A stretch of DNA of 64,000 bases from Epiperipatus broadwayi. Its lineage: Eukaryota; Onychophora; Udeonychophora; Euonychophora; Peripatidae. The position numbers and the translations under genes were made by a program. Positions 11,201 to 22,337 of the stretch are shown in pieces. Below the pieces are notes generated by a model that saw only the letters and a program-made list of their open reading frames with translations, was not told the DNA's origin and did not search any database. The DNA lies in contig JAQFVV010006272.1 in the NCBI GenBank assembly GCA_028023455.1, positions 4,507,127 to 4,571,126 on the forward strand, given 5' to 3'. Position 1 is the first letter of the stretch. Every line of letters begins with the position of its first letter.

Positions 11201-12420
11201 GATAAAATTCACATCCGCCAAGCCGAACTATAATAAAATTAAATATCATACTACATGTGAATACTAGTTTATCAGCTTGATCAAAAGAGCCAACTCTTCT
11301 GTAGCATGAAAAATATGTATATGCTACTGACAGGAATATATATATATAGACTCTACTTTATTCTGTTCAATCTTTTCAGTTATCTATAATTAATAAACTC
11401 TTAAGGGGAAAAGTATATTTAAGGGACTTACAAATACTTTAATCAGAAAAATATACTCATGATTTACACTCCAGGCTAGTTTAATTTTTAGTAACATAAT
11501 AATTAAAGGTTGCAAATTTGGATTTATAAGCCACATTTTATATTTACTTTAATTTATTAATAAATAACAAAATAACAACGAGCACAAAAGGGTCGCCATT
11601 ATTTATAAAATAGGGTTTCGAAACAGCGTGCTAAATGACGCTATAATTAATAACAATACGAAGATTTTAAATATTTTCAAAAAAATATTTTGTAACTAAA
11701 TGCACACTGTTTCGAAACATAGGCATAATTAATAATAATTAAAATAAGCAAAAGAGAAATAAAATATAACCACAGTGATTAAGTTATATAACAAAACATT
11801 AAGTTAATAAAGGAAATTAGCAAAAATATGTCATTTATAGAATTCAAATATTATTTATAAGACAATTTAGACAGAGTTTACATTGATATAGTTAGCTAAC
11901 CTGTATTTTAAAGAAATACTGAGCATTTCAGATTTTACACAGAGCTCTGCGATTTTAATTGATATTAAAACAGTCCTCATATAGCTGGACTAGAGATACT
12001 CAAGCTAGAATGACGGTGAGTTCTTTTTAGTGGCTTATGGCATCTTCTATTTAGTTGGGATACAATTTAAGATGGTATTCCTAAAGCTGGACTGGGGTAC
12101 TTGAATTAGGATGGTGAGTTTTTTTTAGCAGCTTATGGCAGTTTCTATTTGTTACAATAAGCTTGTTAGGGCAATGTTGATTGTTGCTTCGGCCTTGGGT
12201 GGATCAAACTTTGATGTTCCATCACGGGAAAAGCTTGCCTTTTTTAGAAGAACATAGCGAAATTAACAATATACAGCTTCTGATAGTAACAGCTCTTCAA
12301 AGAAAATGCAGTCCCCTTCCGCTTAAAATATAGCCTATTTGTATATTTCCACCTACCAAGCCTTAACCCCTTTTGGAATTTCGTTTGCCTCAGGACCAAT
12401 TGACTTTTAATTAAACAAGA
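11201..12420. other. Unassigned repeats: TTTCGAAAC inverted pair and a 102-bp direct repeat
   Basis: GTTTCGAAACAGCGTG at about 11614 and its near-perfect reverse complement CACACTGTTTCGAAAC near 11703 form an inverted pair about 75 bases apart. From 11983 a segment starting AGCTGGACT repeats in direct orientation at 12085 with visible divergence. The following few hundred bases are less A+T-rich. No coding frame is supported. Confidence 0.5.
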
Positions 12421-14239
12421 TCATATAATCTGATTTTCTTTTACTGATAATGTCTCTGAGGTGTTATATTTAATTTACTTAAAAAAATTTTAATTAAATA
12501 TATAAATTATATAATTTTGATTCTGATTTCACTAATTAAATTCTTTTTTTAGGTGTTATAAATTTTTAAGACCTAGCAGATAATAACTGTATTCTGATTT
12601 AATGATAAAGTCTTTTGTTGCAAACAAATTCAATCAGTAAACTAGATTTTACTTTTACCCCACAGGTGCGGTCACTAATTGATTTCTTATTTACAACAAA
12701 ATTCTCATTTTTAATTATAAACCAATGACTTATTTTAACTTGATATAAATAATCTTTTTAACATATTTTCCTTCCCTATATTGTTTGTTTTAAAAAAAAA
12801 GCAAATTTGACAGATCTAAAAGAAAACTTTAGTTTCAGTTATCCTGTAAAACATTAAATCAGAAAACTGTAAACATATTTTAAAGAAAACGTTTTACATT
12901 ATATCTTTTTATTTAATCTTAAATATATATATATGAATCATTATACCATCATTCCATGGTTTAAATTATCCATCCACATACGAACATAATACAAATATAA
13001 AATTTTAAATTGACTTATAAATTAATAAAACATCTTATAACAAATTATGAGCATTTCTACACTATAATTTTATCAATCCTGTCTAATTATAGCATACTTT
13101 TGTATGTAAATGGATGATGCCACTCAAGCGGCAAATGATAGAAAATTTTACCGCTCGACTTATATATAACATTTTGACATTTAAAATAGGTTTGAAACCA
13201 GTTAAGATGGGTAGGTCATTAGGTTAATGGTGAAACAGAAAGTAGGCTGGGAGGTTTCCGTTTCACTACTTAATAGCCTAAGTCATCAGCTTGAGACTAA
13301 ACTTACAAGATCTTTTATAACATTCAGTATATATGTAGTTTTAAAAATGAATCAGGTTAAAAGGGTTTTTTTTTTACTTCATTTAAATCCTAGCATCAAA
13401 TTTATTGCTGTTTAAAAATTATTAAATAATGTAATAAAAAGAAAAGGACTCATAAATAATGTTTACACTATTGCTTCCCATGTCCATGATTTTGTGTTCA
13501 AATTTGGGTGAAAATTAAAACTGTTTAGATAAATGGCTCATAGACAACTTATCTATTCATTACTTAATGGTCAGAAAATGTGCATTTAGCTCTCCTTAGA
13601 TGGAGTATAAGAATTTTAAATTAATCTTGGTTACATGAGAGTCATTGTATTAATTATAAAATGAAAATATAATTATAAGTTGAAGCACACTTCACCACTG
13701 GTGAGGGAAATGTCAGCTCTCTACAAAGTCTATTATGATCTCTCTTTTTTTAACTTTCTTAACTGCATTTATTTTTCTCTAAATATTAATCTTTTTAATT
13801 TTTTTTACATTGTTGTAAAATGACAAATTTACATATATATTATGATATTTTAAAATAATAATTTAAGAGGAGAGTTTTTAATTACACTGCATATGAAGAT
13901 ATAACTGTGCCAGTCATTAATAATTAAACTGAAATAAAGTGACCTTCAAATTTCAAAATGGCAGATAATAGCAATATAACATTTTGTGACTTTCTCTGTT
14001 TGTTTACTTTAAATAACTATAGTAGAAGCAATAATTCACTTTGTTTATTCTACTTCAGAGTAATTTATTGTAAGCAATGAGGTCTGATATAAAATGGATT
14101 TTTCTAAAATTCAGAAGTTTCTGTGTGTACACTAAACACTCAGAATGCTTTTTAATCAAGATAATATTCCTTTTTCTAAAATTATTATATATCACCATAA
14201 ACTCATTTACTTCTTGATCACTATTATCCATTCATTTTT
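12421..14239. other. A+T-rich sequence without recognisable gene
   Basis: A 62-codon frame at 13.2-13.4 kb shows no domain or family resemblance and is not supported. I see no RNA gene or matched repeat. Confidence 0.4.
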
Positions 14240-15190
14240 TCAGACCTGATTTACTTCTTCTTTTTTTTTTTGCCTCTTAATCCATTATAATAAAAAAGTA
14301 ATTCCATTAATATATCCTTAAATACCCAATTTTGTTATAAAGACATAAACAAAATCTTAAAATCTCTACCTCTGTCACACTCTTTACCCTTAAATCTTTA
14401 CACTATGAATATAATTTATCCTAATCCTCTTTCAACACCCTTTGCTCCAAAAAATTTTTCATAACTCTCTGCTTTTGCATAAAATATATCTATAATCTAA
14501 ATCCTTATTCAATTTTTGACTTTATTTTCTAGTATCTAAAATTCCCACTATTATACTCAAATAATAATAACTTCTCTTTGGTGTTATCATATATATCTAT
14601 TATATTAATTTTTATTCTTATGTGATGATCCTAAATTATATTATACTCATACTCATTTTCCATATCTCTTATCTTTTCTAATTAATCACATCCTTCGAAT
14701 ACTTCTATATAATTACTCCATTTCTATATAAATACATGGAAATAAGTTATCTATTTATTAATTTTACATATTATTAAATATTTCTTGTTCAACATGTTTG
14801 AGTCTGTTTCATATAATTAAATTAAAATCTATATTTAATAATCTATTTTTATTTATATACTGCATTAGAACCTTCCAAATATTTTTAATTAACATTTGAT
14901 TTTCTTCATCAAAAAAGAAATCCACCCCATTTCATCTTGAATAGCTTGGTTAATATACAATTCACTGCACAATACATACATATCTACCTGCATCATTTTT
15001 TAATTATAACTAAAATGCCTTATACTCTGGCCAAAACAAAGTGCATCATTTTCAAATGTTGAAACAGGCATCATTACTTCTTTCCTCACAATTCTACATA
15101 CCTCATATTTATTACATGAAAAATATGCCAGATTTCTAAACATTCCCATTCCACTTTCTTCTTTTGGCTTTTTTTTCAACTCTCTCAATT
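14240..15190 (-). pseudogene. LINE relic (post-RT and C-terminal region), same family as 38.3-42.2 kb
   Basis: On the minus strand at 15000-15188 the peptide FSCNKYEVCRIVRKEVMM corresponds to FLYNKYDVAKIVWKGVAV in the LINE at 41.4-42.2 kb. Further on, INQAIQDEMGWISF corresponds to AKEAI-GEIGWSSF. The rest down to 14240 is too decayed to align with confidence, but its base composition and position fit the C-terminal part of that LINE. The RT catalytic core is not present. This is a 5'-truncated dead copy; no target-site duplication was found. Confidence 0.6.
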
Positions 15191-15464
15191 AACTTTACAA
15201 TTCCATTTTCCATTTCACAAAATGCTTAAATCCCTATATAAATCTCCATTTCTTCGATATCTTATTATTTTCTATTCTTCAGTTTAATATGCTAGAATTT
15301 TAATTTGAATGAAATGTTTGTAATAGAAATAATTTAATATTAAAAGAAAATATGACGAAATGCTTAAGAATAAAGATTTTTAATAAATGTGTTCTACTAG
15401 TATTTACTTAAAGATATTTTACTTGGATTCTAAATGGGGAAAAAAATAAAGACTTCAGATTACA

Positions 15465-15790
15465 TTGTGAAGTATAGAAATGTGTATGCTGAAGTTAACA
15501 AGAAGTGAAAGCTAAATACATGGTGATAGAGCAAACAGATATCACTTACATCATTAACAAAGTTAAGAGAATAGAGCTGGATTGGATGTATCACAAAAAG
15601 GAATAATAATAAATAGTTGATGTTTTCAACTGAATTCCACAAGATTGTAAAAGAGCTATAAAGAAATCTTATGTGAGATGGCTGGGTGACATAATAAAAT
15701 CTTCTTGATTGATTTGGAGAAAAAAATATATCAATCAAAAAAGTGAATTAAACTTGGAGAGTATCCATTTTGCAGTAGGGTGTTAAGGTT
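15465..15790 (+). pseudogene. RTE-type LINE fragment, C-terminal end
   Basis: Plus-strand frames give IELDWMYHKK, IPQDCKRAIKKSYVRWLGDI and later LNLE, the counterparts of LKWSWAGHIARR, IPRDCKRPRKRPHVRWMDEI and IKLGE in the RTE LINE at 60.8-61.0 kb. Stops and a frameshift break it. The fragment lacks the endonuclease and RT domains, as expected of a heavily 5'-truncated LINE insertion. A minus-strand frame of 92 codons over the same bases is only its reverse shadow. Confidence 0.7.
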
Positions 15791-16084
15791 TGAAAATGAA
15801 GTTTATATAAGAAAAAAATATGGTTAAGATATCTTTATTTTTGAGACCTATGAAAGCAATGGGCATTGAATAACATTGTTATCAATTATAGAAAATTTTG
15901 ATATTTTATTTAAATAAAACTTTAATTAAAATAAAATATGATTAATAATGAAAACATGGAAATCATTCAAATAGCAAACTTTAAAAAAATCAAACATTTT
16001 AATATTCACTTTGATTGCATTTATGAGCAAAAACTTTGCTGAATTTTCAGTTAAGCACAAGATTAAAAAAATCTTTATATATAT
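15791..16084. other. A+T-rich sequence, nothing recognised
   Basis: Short A+T-rich spacer between the RTE fragment and the following palindrome. No gene or repeat boundary is visible. Confidence 0.4.
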
Positions 16085-16580
16085 GATTCAAAGAAAATAC
16101 AGTTTTTTTTATATCAATTCAAAAAGAAATCCTATAATAAATTATTACTTTTTACAGTATTACAAAATTGTTTGTTATTTAGTGTTATATAAATGTAAAT
16201 ATACATACCTATACATCTTTATTTCTATTATATTATCTTAGCTCATGAAGCCTAAAACATTTACTTTTGGGAATATCTATATAAAAATTTTGAAAAATTC
16301 TTGGATTAATTATTATAAAAACAAAATGCCCTGTACATTTTATTTATGTATTAACTAATCCAGGAATTGTTCGAAATTTTTGTATATATATTCCCTAAAG
16401 TAAATGTTTTAGGCTTCATGAGCTAAAATCATATAGTAGAAATAAAGATGTACAGATATGTATACATACATTTATATAACACTAAATAACAAACACTTTT
16501 GTGATAATATAAAAAGTACTAATTTATTATAGGATTTCTTTTTGAATTGATATACAAAAATATCTGTATTTCCTTTGATT
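16085..16580. mobile_element. Palindromic foldback element, arms of about 228 bp
   Basis: The arms 16085-16312 and 16351-16580 are reverse complements over nearly their full length. Landmarks are AAATCCTATAATAAATTA on the left against TAATTTATTATAGGATTT on the right, and CATGAAGCCTAAAACATTTA near 16250 against its complement near 16400. The loop is about 38 bases. The 76-codon frame at 16011-16241 lies inside the arm and is not a gene. Termini are A+T-rich and no target-site duplication could be assigned, so a MITE or another foldback is equally possible. Confidence 0.85.
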
Positions 16581-17559
16581 TATGTTGAGATGATACAATT
16601 AGTGTAACAAAATGGTAAAGTGGCACATTTAAAAACGAAAACTTCCTTGATTGATTCTCTGATGAATAAAGTAAAAAAAAAAAAGATTACTTAGATCAAA
16701 TGAATGGAATTTCTATACTTAAATTCTTTGCTTTAGTGCTCAAATATCAGGTGACTTTCCAGGAAAATATTCATACATTAATTTTATTGAAACTTTTAAA
16801 CACAATATTATCAGATATGGATTTTTGTACTATATATTTATGTCAATTTCTTTTTAAAAATCATTTAAATAAGAAATTATATAAGAACTATCAAAATAAA
16901 TATATATTTTTTTAATTTTAGGAATTGCATTGTCAACATCAAATTCAAATTATTTTAGATAACTGCAAATTACACTTTTTCTGACTTATTATCTCTTATA
17001 TTAAATCCCTCGTTTGTCTGTTGTCTGAATGTTGTCCACAATATTGTTTAATTAGTTGCTTTAACAAATTTTTTTTTAAAAAAAAAATTGGTTGATTTAA
17101 TCGAATTACAAAAATGACAAAATTGCCAGCATCGAGAAAAAAAACTTAATAAATACTCTAACTAAACCGTAATTTATGAGCATTTTATGCAAATGAAGTA
17201 ATTCCACACTTCATATTTAATAATATATATTTTTTATTATGAAGTATAATTCCACCATTAATAAAAACACTCAGAAAAAAAAGTCAGTGTTTGTGCTTTT
17301 AAATACAATACAGAACTGAATAGCTATATAAAATGTGATTACAGTACATAAATTCACATTTGAAATATAATATTTAGTGAGGGGAAATAGTACTGTCTTT
17401 ACGATTAGTTTTAGTTAAAGTATAAATGAAGTGGTGTAGTTTGATATCATGTAGCTAGTTCACACTAACTCTGCCATTAATAGTTGTCTGGAATGCTATT
17501 AAATTCACATATCAAATATAAAAGGTATATTTAAAATTTTAATTTAGAGGCTTAATTTA
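16581..17559. other. A+T-rich sequence without recognisable gene
   Basis: The 71-codon frame at 16.70-16.92 kb has no motif beyond composition. No RNA gene or known repeat was seen. Confidence 0.4.
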
Positions 17560-17570
17560 ATTACAAACAT

Positions 17571-17861
17571 CACATGATCACTGTTTCTTATGCTTGCTCA
17601 TAACTGTTATTAAACAGGTAAAACTCTCCATACAATAGTGCTACTCAGTGCAAGCCAGAGTAATCAATGGATGCCAGAAGGCTTGTGCATAAAATCCCTA
17701 TCTAGTGCCTACTCATCCAATATCCCCACATTAATTTCTGGCTTGTGGATATTGGATGAGCAGGCACTAGATACGGATTTTATGCACAAGCCTTCTGGCA
17801 TCCATTGATTACTCTGGCTTGCACTAAGTGGCACTACTGTATGAAGAGTTTTTCCTGTTTG
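17571..17861 (+). mobile_element. Hammerhead-family A element, copy 2 (fused inverted dimer)
   Basis: Inverted arms meet near 17740. CTTCTGGCATCCATTGATTA on the right and its complement on the left mark the pairing. The exact direct repeat ATTACAAACAT at 17560-17570 and 17862-17872 is a clear target-site duplication of 11 bases. On the minus strand, 17725-17747 keeps the second hammerhead box (CCACAAGCCAGAAATTAATG), but the CUGANGA box has been lost at the junction. The junction therefore differs from copy 1, so the inverted structures arose independently or were trimmed differently. Confidence 0.8.
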
Positions 17862-17872
17862 ATTACAAACAT

Positions 17873-18859
17873 TTTATTCAAAGCAAGTAACTCACAAAGC
17901 AAAAAAAAATTTGTTAAAGAAACCAATTTTTTAAAAAAAGCTCTTTACATAGGCTGGGTACACCTTATACAGAGATAATAAGTGACAAATTCATAATCAT
18001 AACTTTAAAAATTATTTAAAAAAATAAAAAACAAAACCATCAGTTTTACATGTTTTAAGTTTTAATATTTGAAGTTGTTAATGCTAAATGACCAATGACC
18101 ATATGTTCTACCAACGATTAATAATTTTTGATTCAAATTATTTGCATGTTGTATATTGTCAGAATATTTTGGAAATTTGTTTTTACTATAAATAAACTTG
18201 CTGATAAAATGTGAAGTATAGTTTGTTTTTGTCATTGTTATTGTTTTTGTTTTGTTTTTGTGTACTTTTAAAGACTTTCATTTTTAACTTTTTTTTCTGA
18301 TTAAAAAATAATACTGATAATTAGAATAACGATTTTTAAAACTATTTAGTCATTTTTACAACACTCATAATTTATATACAGATTAGTTAGATAAGATTTT
18401 TTTTTAAAAAATCCATGTGTACATATCTAACAAGATGACCATTTTCCATTTCAAATTGTTTAAATATAGCCTATTATCAAAATATTTTGATATAATTTTT
18501 TTATTATAAATAAATATATTGACAAAATTCTGTTTAAAAACAAGTTTTGAAAATAATTAGCATCATCATTTTAAATACTTTTTTGTCAAAAATTTCAGAT
18601 ATGGCTTTAAGATTTTATTGAAAAATTTAATTATTTTAGCTTTTTATGAAAACACAATTGTTCCTTTCATCTTTGACTGCTGATATATATATATGGCAAT
18701 ATTATATGTATCAGATTTTGTTAAATATTAGATCCAGGTTTGTTTGAGAAATTTTTTTAATGTAACACATTATTTTATGTCTGCCTTGCGTATTACTATT
18801 AGATGTTATCAGTTCAATACTGACTACTAGAAATCACATGAACACATTCCTCCAAAATA
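17873..18859. other. A+T-rich sequence without recognisable gene
   Basis: A+T-rich DNA with several (T)n and (TTTTTG)n-like stretches near 18.24 kb. No gene, RNA or second-copy repeat was recognised. Confidence 0.4.
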
Positions 18860-20890
18860 TTTATCTTTTGTTTGGTTATTCAGTTTTCCCAAAGGCAATG
18901 ATAATCTTTTAATCTTTCAGTACTAATCTTTCCATCATTCTAGTTCCTTCCAAAGCTCTAAATGATCTTATAATATGGCCAAAATAAAACATTTTCAATG
19001 TAATCATTTATACTTCAAATGAGGATTCAAGTCTACTCTGATCAAGTATCCTTTTGTTCGTTTTCCTTAATATTAAGTGAATTCAAAAATCTCTTTTAGT
19101 ATCACAGCTCAAACATATATATAATTCTACCCCCCCCCTCTCATATTCAATTTTTACATCTATAAAGACTTATAGATAACATCATAATACAATGTTGGTT
19201 TTTTCTTATAAAAACATTTATGTACATCTAAAAATCTTAGTTCTTTCTTTCAATTCTTCTCAGTGTTAGTTTGTGATAATTTGACTACAGCATCCATTGT
19301 TATTGACAAATGATGTGATGGGACAAAAATTTCAACCATTTCCAGGTCTTCATTATCAGTTTTGAAATCACTTACTACTCTGCTATTTTAATCCATGATT
19401 CCATTTTTCAGTTTTTTTCTTACTACGTTATATATAATCACAATTTTTAGGTATAATTATGATGTCATCAGCATATTTAAGATTTTGGGTATTTTTTTCA
19501 ATCCTTTATCTAAATGTGTCTTTGATCAATCTAACTTTCCCTAATATACACACTTTGTATTTAAGTTGAATAGATAACAATATGTAGTTTTATCTATATA
19601 ACTACTCTGCAATTGTGAAACTCATCTGCTTTACCATAGTCATTTTAATCATTGATTCCAAATAGATATTCTTTTTAAAAACAATAAATGCTTATGTTTG
19701 ATGCACCCATTTTTCTAAAAACATTCCATAATTTAGGCCACAGTTAACTGAATCAAAGATTGTGGTTTAATTAATAAAACACATATAGCATTCTATTTAG
19801 TTATTTATACGACTTTTAAGAGTTTGACACTGTAAGCTTCTAATTTGTGCTATATGATTTTCAGAAATAATTCAACTTTCTTATGATATAAAAGATTTGA
19901 TACAATAATTTTCACAATAATATAAGAATAAAAATGGATTTTTTAAATCTACAAACTATTGAGTATTTTCAGATGAAATGACAATTTGGTTAATATTTTT
20001 TATCAATTCTTTTTCAGTTTGTTTTTTTTTTGTAAAATTTTATTTATGTTACTTTGATAATAAACTGTTTATTGACACTATATAATTATTCTCATTGTTC
20101 AATTTCTTTTTGATCTCAGGATCTTCTGTTCTGACAAATAGTTCTTGTTTTTCCAAGCTTGTTTTCATTTTCAATGTTTTTGCAATGTTATTGTAATATT
20201 GCTCTTTGAATTTCATTTTTGCTCTTAAAAGAACTTTATCTTTTTGATTTTAGCTTTAATTTGTTTTCTTTAAAGTTATCATTATATTTTCAGATATTAT
20301 TTTGATTTTCCTAATGTTATTTTTCTCATGCTACTAATTTTTTTTTCAGACTGCTCTTTATTTTTTTATCATATGATTCACAACCAGTTACATCTATGAA
20401 CTTGAATCTAGTTTGAATATATTATTTTTAAAAGAAATAGATATGCTTTTTTAAAGTTGTATTAAGGGAATTTGACAAAAATATGATTTTGTTTTTTTAC
20501 ATTCTTTGTTTCATTATCAACTTCATTCCAAATTCTTTTTCTATTAAAACTGAAGTCATCATTCAGTGAATTTCAGTAATGTAATTTATTTGATTCCTAA
20601 ACAAGATATGCCTATATATTTGGATAGTATCCAGTGATAATGTTCATGTATTTAGTCAAGGTTTTGGCTGATAAAAAATGTTTTGGCAATGATAATAATA
20701 ATAAATTTATAAAAGTTTGTTAGTCATTTTTGTATTTCACTTCTGCTTTCATATCCATATTAAATAACATTTCTTTCTTGACATTTCTAAATTTGTCATT
20801 TCAAATTTTGACAAATTTTTCCTGCACTTCATTGTAAAAAATTTCAATTTCTACAACTATATATGTGAACTGCTTCATCAAACAATGATA
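18860..20890 (-). pseudogene. BovB/RTE-like LINE relic
   Basis: Minus-strand fragments appear in LINE order. Near 20.85-20.75 kb EIEIFYNEVQEKF and NMDMKAEV fit the start of the endonuclease block around GD-NAKVG. At 19742-19757 FDSVN fits the RT motif AFDSVN. At 19463-19480 the codons give KYADDII, the RT active-site YADD. Then EDLEMVE fits the post-RT EDVE-V block, and FWPYYKII near 18.97 kb matches the C-terminal GH region. Stops and frameshifts are frequent throughout. It is the most decayed LINE here and differs from the RTE family at 58 kb in keeping tyrosine rather than phenylalanine in the active-site box. Confidence 0.6.
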
Positions 20891-22337
20891 GCATATCTTC
20901 AGCTATGTCTACAATTTGGGTTTGAATCCATACTGAGGAAACTTCTTGGTAAATAGGTAACTATCTATTTTTATTTTAGAGGACAAATGGAAAATTGTTA
21001 AGTGACCAACTGGCAATTGGAAAGACTGGTTAGTAATGTCCTCTCTTTCATTATTCCCTTATCAGGAGCTATTGGCGTGACTTTTTCTCTCCAGTGAGTT
21101 ATTTAAAGAATGTTTTATCTACCTTTACTTATGTGATATCATTATACATGTGTATGAACAAATAAATCAATAATGCTTGAAAATGAATGATGCATATATA
21201 TATACACTTGGGGTTTGATAATTCTTTGTTGTCAGTAAAAAAGGGAAATACATTTAAAAAATACATTTTAATTATACAATTTATATATCTATATGCTAAG
21301 GAATATCTGAACTTAGAAATAATTCTAATATGCATATTTTCAATAGACATATTTTGATAAATATTGCTTTATTTTGGAAAAGTTTGATAACGGTAAAATA
21401 TGTATCCATTATTTACTTCCTTTTTTTTTTACTTTTTATAAAAGCTGACGCTTTTCCGTCAGCTGTTAAAAAAGTCATTAGAATTCATTTCTTTCCTAAT
21501 GTTGCTTCAAGTAGCTTTAAAAAAATAAACAATATAAGTATCAACAAGAATGATTTATAGAAAAGTAAAGTAAACTTTGTAATAAATGACTAAGTGCATA
21601 GATGAAAAAAAAATGTTGCAATACAATATAATCTTAATAGCTACAGGTCGAGATACCTAAGTAATAAGCATTCTATGACAAAGGATAAGAATTTCCTGTG
21701 GCTGAGAATTTGCCTTTGGTTGGCACTCTCTAATACAGCTTATGCTAGCACCTTCACATACAGGACTATATCATAAAGTTTAGTAAACCGATCGCATAAT
21801 TACAAAAAACTGCCTAATTTATAAGTACTTTATATTTTTATAACACAGTATATATTTAAATAAAGACTGCAGAAACGCATTTGCATTCCTCTTGGAAGCC
21901 TTAAAAGAACCGAGTAGGGCAAATTTCTAATGTCATTTCCATACATTCTTATTGTTTCCGTTGTTATTACTATGTGATTATTCATATTATATAGGAAAAT
22001 GGATGGGCTGCATGCCAACATACATTAGCCAGTATTGAGATTTTAATGGGGTTTTTTACCTCTGAGTTTAAGAACAAGAAATACCATGGTCTTTCTTTTC
22101 AGTTGCCTAATAGCTCTTAACTATAATCAGTTGAATATTCTTAAAGGCAGAATGAATGTATGTGTGAATGATTTTTTTTTCTAATAGATATTTACAATCA
22201 TGACAGACAAAAATAAATCATGGCCCTTAATTCCAGGAGACTGCAAAGTTGCCAGCCGAGACAATAGTTGGAGGCTGAAGGCTGAGGGTGCTAAAAATCT
22301 CATGGTTGTAGACCCAAGCTGTCATTTGATAATGGCA
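20891..22337. other. A+T-rich sequence; possible 5' leader of the following LINE at its end
   Basis: Short frames at 21.1-21.6 kb and 21.8-22.0 kb are unsupported. From about 22230 to 22337 the sequence is less A+T-rich and could be untranslated leader of the RTE copy that follows, or an unrelated repeat fragment. Confidence 0.35.

Noticed and set aside
13270-13290. CTGATGA on the minus strand followed by GAAAC
   Set aside because: Possible stem CTTA/TAAG is not adjacent to the GAAA box and stem I is absent.
16011-16241. 76-codon plus-strand frame
   Set aside because: It runs into the foldback arm and has no recognisable domain.
21330-21560. 76-codon plus-strand frame with a hydrophobic start resembling a signal peptide
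   Set aside because: The hydrophobic stretch comes from a T-rich tract, and there is no conserved domain or exon boundary to support it.
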